From Polytrichum commune (lineage: Eukaryota > Streptophyta > Polytrichopsida > Polytrichales > Polytrichaceae), in the NCBI GenBank assembly GCA_950295325.1, contig OX485803.1:17796001-17856000 (forward strand): a stretch of DNA of 60,000 nucleotides, given 5' to 3'. This document shows positions 36,731-48,700 of this stretch, piece after piece (the first letter of the stretch is position 1; the number at the start of each line of letters is the position of its first letter). A program made the position numbers and the translations under genes. The notes beneath the pieces were generated by a model that had not been told where the DNA came from, did not search any database, and saw only the letters and a list, made by a program, of their open reading frames with translations.

Positions 36731-37220
36731 CATTAGCCACTGGGAAGGGTTAGCCTTTATACCTGCCCTTGTTGGAACCCCCAACCAATATGGGATAACT
36801 GTCCGCGTCTTCCACTTCACTTCTTAGCTTTCCCTTCAAGTCCTCTCGCGCCTGCTCCACGCACACTCCTTTCACGCACGGTTTCCTCGCCTCTGATGCG
36901 GATGCTTTGCGGGACAAATTCCCTCTTCGCTCCTCACCATTCCATTCATAACCACCCTCTCACATACTTCATGACTAACTGTTGTTATTGTCAGAGATTC
37001 ACTTTGGCAATAAGATAATTAGTACATTCCCTAATTAATTAGAAGAGTAATTCTTCATCAATCAGGTATAATTTCAGTCTCTGCATCCAATCCGGACAGG
37101 TTATCTTTCGTTCTCGACAAGATTCAACCTCTTGACTCGTGCTCTGATCCAGCGTCGACACTAAACTAGATTCCCTATTAAGCTCCAACTCCGGTGTGCG
37201 CGAGGGAAAGAAATCACAGA

Positions 37221-38601
37221 ACGAATTTCACATTCGTAATTAGTAGAAGATTGCAGAATAGTTCAATCGACATATACACTTCCAATCACCGCTACCACTT
37301 CAGAGAGGAGATTAATTAGGCGACAATTGAATTCACTATCCTCTTCCTGTGTGGAGGAAAAGAAACAAGAAGTTACACCATACTTTAAACTCGTCTCAAA
37401 CTAAGGTTTGAACAATTTGACGCTCATAAGGTTTCAATTTCCCACTCACAGGAGACTGCCCTGAGACTCTTACCCACTCTTCTCGAGTATTCGGGTTATA
37501 AAGGAGCACAATTTAATATCCTGCCAGAGAAGAGACCCCTCAAATTTAGATCCAACAGGGGTCGAGGGATACACTCATGAGTAAACTGTTCGGGATCGGA
37601 ACAATATCTCGGGTATTTTATTTAGTTCATGACTCGTAATTCATCTTCCAACATTAGGCCCTGTTGTAGTGGCCCATATATTAATTTGAGATAAGAGAAA
37701 ATCTCCATGCGACAAAGATGATGATACATCTGCTTTCACATATATATATATATATATAGTTTTTACCTTGCACGATCTACATAAGATCGGTTTGGTTAAA
37801 AGGGCTCATGTCTCGGAATATTCACACTCATGTGAGAACTTAAGGTTCTTCTCCTACTTAGTGGAGAAACTTCTCTCAATCAAAAAGATTGAGTTCATCA
37901 ACTAACCCCGGACTGGAGATCTAATTTCCTTTCACAAGAAATTCCTGGTGTCTACACTCAGACACAAATTCAATCATAATCCATGCAATCTCTTACACTT
38001 CAAGTTCTCACTCTCTTCCCGAGAGTATCATTTATTATTTCTCTTATGGAATTCTCAAGGATTACTTACGTAATTACCCACAGTGGAACTTCACATTCCA
38101 CTTGTGAGGGTGACTGAGAGTTTCTCACTCTCCTATTCGTCACTGACTCCTTCACAAGAAGTTGAAGTCACACAACTAATCCTTACTCCCTTCACAAGAG
38201 TAGGATAACATGAATTTCCTATTAACTTACTCCGAATTAGGGACATTCACTGTCTCCACATTGACTGTAGCTTTTCTTAGAATCTTAAGACACTGTCCAT
38301 ATAACTCTATATAAGACTGTTCACAATCCACACATAAAACACATGCGATTCAATTCAAGAGTTTCACACTCCTGAATCACAACTCCACATTAACAACAAC
38401 ACTCCCGCTTCTCACTTCCACAGTGGTAACAACTCTAGGACATCCACACACCGATCCAATCACAAGACTTTCAATTTCACATTCACAACTTAAAGAAGGA
38501 TTTAATAATGGCACTTTGTATTGATATAAAAAGAGACTGTACACATAAAATTAAGGGCTTCACACCCTGGGAGTTGAGGAATTCCCTCTCTTCACGAGAG
38601 G
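37221..38601 (-). other. Array of short hairpins sharing a TTCAC (minus strand GTGAA) pentaloop
   Basis: At least ten perfect or near-perfect small stems occur, each with unrelated arms but the same kind of loop. Examples are ACGAAT-TTCAC-ATTCGT (37221-37237), ACTCTC-TTCCC-GAGAGT (38010-38026), GAGAGT-TTCTC-ACTCTC (38116-38132), GACA-TTCAC-TGTC (38242-38254), AAGAGT-TTCAC-ACTCCT (38057-38062 region excluded; copy at 38357-38373) and CCTCTC-TTCAC-GAGAGG (38585-38601). Others carry TTCAC within a slightly longer loop (37923-37943, 38083-38101, 38184-38202, 38554-38568). Further stems lack the motif, for example 37875-37893 and 37948-37965. On the minus strand the core loops are GUGAA, GAGAA and GGGAA, all GNRNA. 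No protein is encoded. The function is unknown. Confidence 0.75.
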
Positions 38602-39095
38602 AAGATCAAAAAATACAATATCCCCTTGTCTTCTCCTTCCTTCTTCTTATCCTTCTATCCTCAAAAGGTGGTGACTGTCTGCAGCTAGGATTCCAAGTGC
38701 TACTTCTAATTGTCACATGTGAATTCCATGCCCCCTCATATCCTTCTAAACTCTGGGCAGCAAAGGAAATTCCTCTTCCCTAGCCTGTTTCCATTTCGGA
38801 GTGACTAAGTGTCTAATACTTCACTATTTCACTAGTCTTGAGTAAAACTTGACATTCATTTACATCTCAAAACTAAAACTTAAGCATTCAGACCAAAAAA
38901 TGGTACCACAACAATTTGCCGTGGATACTCTAGGGCAACTTGCCAAAATGCCGGCATTTTATTTTTCTAATCGGCCCATTTCCGTAAACCTTCATTTTCT
39001 TCCGGAACCCCTTCCTAAACTTTCCAATTGCATTCGGAAATTCTCAAAATCAACCGGCTAGCTCGTAACTAATTGCCGGCACTACCCGTTCATTG

Positions 39096-39365
39096 GTTCT
39101 CCAAGTGTGGTAAGTATAGAGCTTAACGTGCTTGTGAATAACTTGTAAATGGTGCAAGCTAAGGTGATAGAACGATAGTTGGTGATTATAGTGGAGTTTT
39201 CCTTTCTGTGAAGTAGTTTGGTAATGTTGTGTTTCCATTTGCTAGATATTTCTTTCTAGTGGTAGCATTGTAAGAAGAATAGGTACATCATATCATGGAA
39301 GTTGTTTGGTAATGCTTTAAGGATATCATATGGTATGACATTTGGTCTTGGAGATCTACCTTTTG
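39096..39365 (-). mobile_element. LINE reverse transcriptase, N-terminal part (other half of the split copy)
   Basis: The minus strand reads RPNVIPYDILKALPNNFHDM, then SSKWKHNITKLLHRKENSTI and ITNYRSITLACTIYKLFTST, the N-terminal part of a non-LTR reverse transcriptase. The line then breaks at the 8-bp duplication GTTCTCCA (39096-39103). It continues at 34678 with the HEGFHPLRNTT part. One in-frame stop occurs near the KEISSKWKH segment. Sequence beyond about 39365 is not clearly coding. Confidence 0.85.
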
Positions 39366-40015
39366 AAAGACTCTTGAGGCAAGTGCCATACTTGATTTAA
39401 ATGATGAGGCAAGATTTTATTTAAAAGATATGTTCTTTTCTCTAGAATGAAACATTTGCTTGTTTGCCATGGGTATTGGCAAACAACACATACACATTCA
39501 TTGGGGTTACACATTCTTATATAGAATATATAAAAAAGATACCATCAACTCCCTCGAGATTAGGTCGTTAGCATGGTCGGAATGGTCTTTGGAATGGAAA
39601 GGACTACGAATGTCTTCATCCGCACATGCACCCACAAAACATTGAAAAGGTCCTTTTCCATTTCCTTGTGATGCCTTGGCAAGCCATGCCAGTGCATTAA
39701 AAGATCCCTACGGTAGTTTGTGCTTGGGCATGGCCCCTAAGGTACATGGCTCGAATGTATACGCTTCCGACTCACAGAGCATTTTGACTATTGGATCTTG
39801 TCTCATCCGATCAATAATTGTAAATCATAAAGATTGTCATTTTCAATTTTGAAATTGTAGTTGAGATGCAAAAGACATATTAAGAGGTAAAATGAAGAAT
39901 CTCTTCCTCTTGAAACGATCACATACAAATTGACTCACACCCACTTGTTGATTGTAGAGTTGAATGTGGCAACAATTCATATACTAAAGGTAGTAAGCAA
40001 ACTTGGCACAAATCA
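39366..40015. other. Gene-free stretch
   Basis: No domain-bearing frame or element end was recognised. It may include more of the LINE N-terminal region in decayed form. Confidence 0.4.
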
Positions 40016-42177
40016 GCCCAGGGGGTGGACTCTTCACTGGAAACTTAAACGACGTGTGTGGGTGACTATGCATTAAAACCCCCTACATATGAGAATTTTT
40101 ATAAAGAGAAACAAATGTATATGTACTAATGCCAGGCCAAAAAATGAACTCATGTATATACACTAAGCCTTTCTTTTTAATGTGATAAATGCTTCCACTA
40201 CATACACAAAATACAAATCATGAAACAAACATGCCTTTATTACATATACAACTCATTGGGAAGTATTACCAGATGAAAATGTAATTTGGATGAGACTAAA
40301 AAATTCAAATTTTCATTATTTCCCCCTAAATCTAAGGCCCTTTTTGTGAATCTACATTTACTTCAAAATTCTTAATAGCCATTTAAATGTACACACGAGA
40401 GAAAATCAATACCTCTCCCTTATCATTTATATATCTTTAGCAATTAGCATTTTGGCACTAAAGTCTCCATGCTTAAGGTAGACAAGCATTATCCGGTTAT
40501 TGCAATTATTTGGACACCTAATGTTGCATCTAATTTAATCATTTCATGCCACTAAAAATTCAATGCATTTTAAAAAAATAAACCACAAAAGACATGTATA
40601 AAAAAAGATTGAACTATGTGCTTAAAATTTGTTGACCAATCTAGACTCAATCGCCCCTAGGAGGTGGACTCTTCATACCATGTACGAACCAAAGCCCTAC
40701 ATTGGGTGCCCATACCCATGCCCATGCCCATGGGTTTTGGGTGGGCATGGGTGCGATATTATTGTTCATGGGTGGGCATGGGTGGGCATGGCTGCAATAT
40801 TATTGTTCATGGGTGGGCATGGGTTCAATATTATAATGGGTGAGCATGGGTTTGATATTATTTTTCATGGGTGAGCATGGGCTAAAGCAAAGCATATTGG
40901 AAGGGGTCATTGAATGAGCTCTCATTCAATGCTTTCGAGGCTAAGAGTACCGAATCACCTTCACCCAGTAAGGTGAGTCCATCCTTCAGTGTGTCTTCTT
41001 CTTGTTCTCCTCCTCCTCCTCCTTCTTGAGTGTGCCCCTGGGCTCCCAAGAATCCTCGGTCTCTTTTTTGTCACTTTCTTGTGCTTCTACTTTTCCCACC
41101 CTACCTTAAACCCAGTCCTGCCAAGAGGATTCCAAAACTCAAGAAAGAGAGGATGTTGTAAAGTGGTAGGGAGCGAGAGGAAAAAATGTAGGGAATACAC
41201 TAACCAAGAAGCACTCCGGGCTGAAGCCAGTGATAGTGAACGACCTTTTATTTGTCCGATCCAACCAAGACTTGGTGTAGGCAGGTAATACACATTACAC
41301 AATTTTTGAATACATGGGCGCAATTTGAATAGCATGGGTGGGCATGGGTGGGCACATGTCATGCTATGGGTGGGCATGGGTGCACACATGTCATACTAAG
41401 GGTGGGCATGGGTGGGCATAGGTCGCTGCTGATGGGCATGGTCTGGGTATGGGTGCAAATTTAAAGGAAAATGTTGGGCTCTGGTATGAACTAACATGAG
41501 TGTAATGAGGGGTATTATTGGAGGCACTAGTGTACATAGTATACATAAGGGAGAGGTATTAATTTTCTCTAATGCGTACATTTAAAAAGGAAATTAAGAA
41601 TTTTGAAGTAAAAGTAGATGTACAAAAAGGGTGCCCTAAGGTTTAGAGGAAAAATTGAGAGTATGTGCTTGTATCATCCAATTCACATTCATTCATTGTT
41701 GTCATATAGCCATAGTCCTCAAAGGCTCCCTTGTCTGTTCTTGTTAGGGTTCGCATTTCAATTTTAGGATAAGTGAGATCCTCTTGGAGTGCTCAAAGGC
41801 TCCCTTGAGTTTCACTCTCCATATTGTGGCTAAGTTATTTATGCTTTTGTCTTTGTATGTTTGATGCAATCATTAAGGTACATGCTGTAAATGAGATAAA
41901 TGTTCATTGACTTTCTCATTAGAAAGTGAATATGGATTTTACATGTAATAAAGGCATAATTAATTCATGATTAATATATTGTCTATGTAGTGGAAGCATT
42001 TATGACATTAAATTGAAAAGCTAAATATAAATACATCAATCCATTTTCTAGCTTGCCATTAGTACATTTACATTTGTGTTTCTCTACAAAGTTCTCGTAT
42101 ATAAGAGGATGAATTTCATAGTCACTGTGACCCACGCACATCATTTAGGTTTTCAATAAAGAGTCCACCTCTTGGGC
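40016..42177. mobile_element. Composite element with long inverted repeats around a minisatellite
   Basis: The left arm (about 40016-40445) and right arm (about 41545-42177) are diverged inverted copies. They pair from the ends (GCCCA..GG.GGTGGACTCTT) through AATGCTTCCACTACATA and ATGCCTTTATTACAT to ACTTCAAAATTCTTAAT and AATACCTCTCCCTTAT. Between them are a GGGTGGGCATG minisatellite in two blocks and an unrelated 400-bp piece. A third copy of the end motif, AGGAGGTGGACTCTTCAT, lies at 40660-40677. No transposase was seen, and no target-site duplication could be fixed. Confidence 0.65.
40697..41460. repeat. GGGTGGGCATGG minisatellite in two blocks
   Basis: The first block (about 40710-40885) alternates CATGGGTGGGCATGGGT with GATATTATTGTT spacers. 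The second (about 41330-41455) has the same GGGTGGGCATGGGTG core with CACATGTCAT spacers. Between them (40890-41310) is unrelated sequence with an 11-bp perfect palindrome (CATTGAATGAG, 40909-40919, and its complement 40922-40932) and CTCCTC repeats. G-run spacing makes G-quadruplex formation conceivable. Confidence 0.8.
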
Positions 42178-42719
42178 CATAGCCCCTCAATAATCAACAT
42201 AATTGAGGAACTTATGTGACCTTCTTATAGTTAACTCTTTGTGGATTTTGATGACTTATAAAAATTCGAGAATAGCTCTAAAACTTCATGAAACTGATCC
42301 TGTCTTTGTCAATTACATTTGTGGAACTACATAACTTTGATCCTCCCTAATCCGAGTGCAATAAGGTAGGGAGTTCAACAAAAAGTTACCAAACAAGGCC
42401 CATCACCTTATCACCTGGGGTACTGTGAAGCAGGGCTCGGGGAGAACCCGCAATTAGATACAGATGAACCGGTTGAGTTTGAGAAATTACTATAAATACT
42501 ACATTAGACTAAACTATTATAAAATATACATACTAAAATCACCACACTAATTTAAGCTCATTTCAGAATGACAAAGACCCCTTCAAATGGTAAGTCACAA
42601 CAGTTATAACATCAATGCTAATGAGGATTTTGTAATGTTTTTGACCTCCAATTTAATTACAAGCTTTATTGACACCTCCACTTTCAAAATGAAATCCCTG
42701 TCAGTTGCTTCTTTACTAA
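42178..42719. other. Gene-free stretch with a foldback-family terminus
   Basis: At 42428-42495 is a single terminus of the family seen at 20606-21127 (CAGGGCTCGGGGAGAACCCG, then GATGAACCGGTTGAGTTTGA). The remainder holds nothing recognised. Confidence 0.55.
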
Positions 42720-42722
42720 GTG

Positions 42723-42775
<53 letters not shown>
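42720..42775. repeat. (CA)n(TA)n compound microsatellite
   Basis: About 14 CA units are followed by about 11 TA units. Reading frames crossing it are artefacts of the repeat. Confidence 0.97.
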
Positions 42776-42776
<1 letters not shown>

Positions 42777-43764
42777 GGATTTTGGACCTTGAAGATGAAG
42801 TGCACTCAATATGGGATTTGTGGATAAGTGGCCTTCCAAAATGCGAGGGCAATGGTATTTTCCGAAGTTGGACGGGGCAGGCAAAAGTTTTCGGTCGAGT
42901 CCAGAAAATCTCGATTTCTTTCTGGGCTGCCCATGCCCGTATCCACCTCCCCCAAAAAGCTCATAGGGGAAGGTTTAATGTCCCCCATGCCGTAGGGCTG
43001 TGTGCAGTTGATTGAGGTACACCTGAATCCAAGCTTCGGAACCTGACAGCCCCTTTCCATGGGAGTGAGGAGTCAGCCTTCAAGATTGCCGGGCAGAAAT
43101 CGGGATCCAAAATAGTTCCCGAAGGTTGGCATGATGCTTCCATACTATATATGTATGCAAAAGCCAAAACCGATGCGGCTTCCCACCCGGCTTTCTGCAC
43201 ATATCCCACCAGTTTAATCCCACATGCATGTACAGTGTCGACAAGTGGATGCCAATTATCAAACAGTGATTCCAGAAGTCTACGTGACTGAGTACTATTA
43301 ATGTAGGCTGCTGTAGTGCACAGAACTTTCTAAAGACTTTGGATAGTCTTATTAACAAGCAGGGATCAAATCCAATTAATACATCTCCAAGACTGATTTC
43401 TGGAGCAGATATAGAGTCAGCTTCGTGAGTTCGTCAAAGGATATGAACATCCAATTGTGTATTACAGTATATATGGCACCTTTTATAGCCTACTTATATG
43501 AACTGTCCTTGAAGATTTTGTATCTGCTGGGACAAGGCTGAAACTTTCCGAAAAAATCAAGTTGGAATGTCATTTGACATTTTTGGAACTTGACGTGGGA
43601 ATTGGGTGGTCTCATTCACAGAACTGGAGTTTGTCGCGGTGAAGTCTGGTCATTTCCCTTAGGGTTCTCTTGTTGCAGATCCAGACAGAACCGTTGTGAT
43701 TGGAGCAGTCGACCACATCATTTAGTTGGAGGTTTGCATCAATCAGGAGCACTCAGAGCGGGCC
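42776..43764. other. Unassigned single-copy-looking stretch
   Basis: Base composition between about 42800 and 43260 is less AT-rich than the surroundings, and several overlapping frames of 75-95 codons stay open on both strands (for example minus 42961-43209). None contains a motif I recognise. It may be a decayed gene fragment or an exon of an unrecognised gene, and no function is proposed. Confidence 0.3.
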
Positions 43765-44340
43765 TAAACCTTACATGGCATTTGACAAACTCTAATCAAA
43801 GAAGCAGGGCCCATTAAAAAAAAAGGAGCACATTGAGAGTAACCCCCATTCAGTATACCCATGGGTGGCTGGGGTTGCATAACTCTGTTTTAGCGAGCTA
43901 CTGCAGTGTCACAAGCCACACAAAATAAGGACACCAATCTTGGTTCAGTCGTCAACACAATTGGGAGGGACTACATGATCACTTATGAATGAAGAGAATG
44001 AAGAATCTTCAATATGACCTCTTACAGCTTTTTGCTTTCTGACTCCGATTTTGGCAATTCAAACGACCAACCTTCACGATTCGCAAATGCTAACTGGATG
44101 AGACAACTTGAATTTGCAATTCCATCCACCAGTTAAAAATATGTGGAGCTGGAAGTGCTTGTTATATTCCCGCAAATCTTATATGGCATTTCAATAATCT
44201 GCAAACTTTGTTGAAGGATCAGGGTCCATAAAAGGAGCATGACGAGAGTAATTTCGATCCTGTTCACCCACAGGTGGGTGGGATTGCATAGCTTTGTTTT
44301 AGCGAGCTACTGCAAGTGCCACAAAGCCACACAAAGCTCA
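43765..44340 (+). repeat. Imperfect direct duplication, about 170 bp, 400 bp apart
   Basis: The segment 43765-43928 recurs at 44168-44340. Shared blocks are ATGGCATTT, AGGGTCC/GGGCCC..ATAAAA, GAGAGTAA, GGTGG..GGG.TTGCATA and TTTTAGCGAGCTACTGCA. Neither copy encodes a recognised protein. Confidence 0.65.
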
Positions 44341-45756
44341 GCCTAGGCTTCTGAGCTTACGAGGACTCATGGCACATGCAGGACTGCCCTGTTGGGGTTT
44401 AGAGGTTTGGAATCTCTTGGGGGCTGCCACCTGGCCTTTGAATATTAATTCACAAACTTATTTGGCCGAAGCACCCCTTCACCATGCAATGAGAGGAATG
44501 TGACAAACCCAAATACATGTGAAAAACTCAAATATATGTGTTCATTTAAGATCAGACTTTTAATTATTCACATTTTCCTTATCCCACAATACTGGACCAT
44601 CATCTACCGTGAAAAACATTGTGAACAGTGCATGATTTGTAATGGTGGTCAGAGTCTTGATAGATTCAACTTATTAGTGCCATAGACCAATTCTCGATTG
44701 CAACGCAGCATTGCAAATTGCTTCTTAAGTGATGCAGACATGGCAGAAACTCAATGTTCAGTATTTTCCACCTATCAGGCACGCTCTAGATATGGCCCAC
44801 CTAGACAGCCCATACGGCAAAGTATCACTTTCAAAGGAGTACAATTTTATTTCTTTTGGTTGAGGTGTTGTGCATCTGCTTAGTGTATGCATTACTCATC
44901 ATCACGACCATTATCTTGAACATGCACAACTAGATGGTCAAATGATAGAGCATTACCAATTTTCTCAAATACAAAAATTAATGCAACACAATTCCCAAAT
45001 TAGCTCACCAGACACTGGTAGTGGGGTACGTACACCCAAATCCAAAAGTAAATCTCAAACCAACACTTTGTACCCTCATCAAAGATTTGTGACTTCAGAG
45101 GTAGGGTTACAGGCAGTGTACATACGGTTGGTTTTAGGTTGTATGTTGGTTTTGGTTATTCATTCATACACTACAAACATGTCAAATTTGAGCAAATGAC
45201 CAGCATCACTATGTCCCTGGAAAATCTGCAAATCCACCATAGTGATGTACTTACATATTTCTCATTAATGCAAGAAGATGGCCTAGGACTCATATGCTAG
45301 TATGCATATGAGACAAACCTTATTTCCTTCAAGAATATCATATACTACCTTATTGCATGAGAAACCAAGCCGAGGTCATCAAAATGCTGGCAAATCATAC
45401 AGGGAGGGACTGCAGAAGATAACAAATCTTGTTGCGCATTTTTCAAGCCTAGGTGACTGTCATCAAGCCAGATGTTGAGAGCTGCAAGGACTGTGCGCAT
45501 CAATTAAGTAAACACGACAGGGGCACGACAGAGCAATTGTACACAGAGAATGTGGTGAAATGGCACAGGGTGCTCAATTAAATGGAGTCATCCCAAACAG
45601 ATGATCGTGCTATGAATCTACCTACACTATGTGAAGTTTTGTCTGTTAATGATGGGCCTAAATCTACAGTCTCTTTATCAGTTTGTAACATCGGCAAATA
45701 GGGTTACTTCCAAAGGGAAGGTACAATGGGTGTATGTCATGATATTTTACAAAACG
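44341..45756. other. Region downstream of phytoene synthase; no gene seen
   Basis: No supported gene was found. The piece 45205-45310 resembles 52590-52720 (AATCTACCAT..ATGGTAGAT, GTCTAGGACTCACATGCT), so part of it is a dispersed repeat. The 3' untranslated region of phytoene synthase must lie just below 45757, but no clear polyadenylation signal was identified. Confidence 0.4.
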
Positions 45757-48700
45757 TTACACTGAACGCACCAACCTTGGTGGTGAAGTCGGTGGGGGTA
45801 CGAGTGCTCGTGTATAAGCAAGGGGAAGAGAGCCAAACTTGTTCCACTTGCCGACATATGCTCGTTTGGTGAAATTGTCGTAGTCGTTGGCCTCAATTGC
45901 ATCAAGAATTTGTTGGTATAGGATAAGAGCTGACCACACCTGTTCAAAATACAATCACTAGAGTCAGCCACAAAATCCCCTTGCAAATCCAACCACCCGC
46001 CCTACTTTCAGATTACTCCATGAAGGATTTTTCAATAGGACGTGACTCTTTTCAACATGATTTTGGACCCTGGTATTAGGTGTTTCGGAATTTTGAATAT
46101 TCTTGGAATTATGCAAGCATTGTGTAATACTAAAAAAAAAGTACAAGTACAAGTACAAGTACAAAAAAAAACAAATATATATATATATATATATGGTCAT
46201 AAATGCATGGATGAAAACCAATAGAAACACATATGAGACACAACAACGAAGTTGTAGGAAGAAGTCACACTATTGAGGGTTTGGAGGATTATGTCAAACA
46301 CTTGTTTTGTCCGTTCTTGACCAGAAAGTCCGGGAAAGGGGCTCGGGGGGGTAGTCATTGGTTGGAGTAGCAATATACGTGCGAACAAATGATAGGGTAT
46401 TTTAAAAACATGGGGGCTAAAAATTATAAATGGACTTAAGAGTAATATAGGGTATCAAAAATGGCACTGGACATCTTTAAAGTACTATAGGGTATGGAAT
46501 AATAGGTAATTTGGAATTATAAGTAATGCAAGCCATTTTTCTATTAGCCCAAAGTAGAAATTTACATAATGATAGCATGTGAAAAAAAGAAGAGAATTGA
46601 AAGTAATACCCCCCTATAAAATAGTGGTTGTTTGCACCTATATCCTTAACTTTTCAACACACTGCCCCCCCCCCCAGGAAAGGGGCATGTCGAAGGATCA
46701 CATTTTGAGTCAAAAGAATCATTTTCGACCGTTTTGTGCCTTTGACACGGTGGCATGTGGACCGTTTTGGTTCGTTCGTGTTAGAAAAAACCCACACTTC
46801 CTACTGGTGCTTCGCACTCTCACTGTCTTGTGAAACAGGTAGAATTTGAGTGGCATCAGAAGTTGATGTAGAATGGAAACAATAAGAAATTACGCACCGG
46901 CCAGCGGCTGTCCTTGTCAAGCTCGCGCACACCTTTTTCTGCCTCCACAAAAAACATCCGCGCTCGCTTGATTTGATCTTTCATGAACGCCCTCCACTTG
47001 TTAGTAACCTTCCCTGCAAAGATATCTTCGTCTGACAATCCAAAACGAGCCAGCTCATCTTGAGGAAGGTAGATTCTTCTACGCCGGGCACTGCATTCAT
47101 GAAGAATTATTGCCATCACACCATCAGCTTCCAACTAAAACATGTTCCCTGTAAGACCTAGTAACTTTGCCACAACCACTTAGTGAGATCTTTCGGACAG
47201 TCTGCAGGGAAACTTACTCTTCCCCCACGTCGCGCAAGATGTTGGTGAGCTGATTTGCTATTCCTAGTGCCAGAGCCGCGCTGTACACAGTCTGAGTGCT
47301 GGCTTTCGACTCGGGAGCTATTCCCATAATGGGAACACTCATCAGACCCACAGTGCCAGCGACATTGTAGCAGTACAGGTACAGCTCGTCGAAGTTCGCG
47401 TATCGAGACTTGACCAAATCCATCCTCATCCCGTCAATCATGTCCCTGAAGGGCTGCAAAACCATACTCGATGTGAGGGACTCCAACTAGAAGAAAGTGA
47501 ACAAAAAGACAAAAGGATAATTCCTTGCTTGCCAATATTAACATGAGTCACAGAGACTCTTCTTCGCCTGTAAATCCTTACCTCAATCAAGAGGTGGACT
47601 CTTTCTAACAGCTAACTCGGATCGTCCGGGTAAAGTTCCTCCCCCACAACCTTCAAGAAGATCAGGTGATCCCATAATGATTGGGTGGACTATAGCGGGT
47701 AACACCAACCGCTAAAGCTATTGGCCGGATGCTCTCCAACTAGAACACGATAATGCAAATTGCTCGGAGCCTTGCGGAAACATTCTAGCCGAGCTTACAA
47801 GAAAGTTAAGCCTGGGAATTTCTTCTACAGATGTAACTTATATTTAAAATCAGGCTTTCCCTGTGTGGTCTGCAGCAAGTGTGAGGACAATCCTGCAATA
47901 GTTAGTTACCTGGATGTCCACGGGGAATTTGGAAACTGTATCTGCCAGAGCGGCGTCCAGCATGTCATAAGGCTGACCACGAAATACATCCTCCAATCGA
48001 TCCTCCCACCGATCAAGGGCAGTGGGGGTGATGCGAGACGCATTCGGCCCATCTACCAGCTCATCTGTCCTTCGGCACCAAACTACACCACACACGCACA
48101 AAATCAAATAGAAACAATCATTAATGACATCTTGCAATTACATCAGCCAATAGCCACTACTGATCAACTACATAGCAATGGCCATCGTCACCCCATGATA
48201 GTAATACTTCCACTGAATAGTTATGCTCTTTCTAAATAAAGGACGGAGCTAATTACAACGTGTGAATAGCGTACCATATATTGCCCATATTGCTCGCTGT
48301 CTTTCAGGAGTCATGAGCTTCGTTCCTGTAGCAGAGACAGCCAATTTAGAAACTTGTGACGGAGTTGTTGAAACTTGTTCTTGTTAACCAACCAACCACC
48401 TGTTAATGAACGCAAATATTGAGCATTCTTGATTGAACTTATTAGCAGTACCTAGGTAGAAAGTTTTGGCATACTCCGCGCAGACCTCGCCGCAACGGAC
48501 ATAAGCTTCCTCCAGCAACTCCGCGGACCTGGCAGGCTGGAGCTCAGGAAGCACGTCAAACTGGAGTTGACTTCTGCGGGTGACCTCGTCCACCATAGCC
48601 GCTTGCTTGGCCACTGCATCATACACCTTCTGCTCCGCCGTCATGAAACTCCTCCCTTCCGGGTCAGTCAGGATGCTGGATTGCGTGCGCACGTCACTCC

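Larger units (their letters stand above)
34671..39103. mobile_element. hAT-type insertion of 4.4 kb with perfect 8-bp target-site duplication
   Basis: The octamer GTTCTCCA occurs at 34671-34678 and 39096-39103. Removing what lies between restores one continuous LINE reverse transcriptase, so the insertion is 34679-39095 (4417 bp). Its ends start CA(CAGTCCGGGG) and finish with TG. Subterminal AACCGGCTAATTGCCG near the left end pairs with the right-end GCCGGCAATTAGTTAC (minus strand). Eight-base duplications are typical of hAT elements, and a probable hAT transposase C-terminus lies inside (35119-35367). The interior also holds two MITEs and a hairpin array that may be later arrivals. Confidence 0.8.

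Noticed and set aside
37141-37155. Retrotransposon primer binding site (minus strand TGGATCAGAGC)
   Set aside because: It resembles the initiator-tRNA Met primer site, but no LTR pair, gag/pol or LTR end was found around it.
42587-43209. Protein gene around the CA/TA microsatellite
   Set aside because: Frames on both strands overlap and translate the repeat; no recognised motif.
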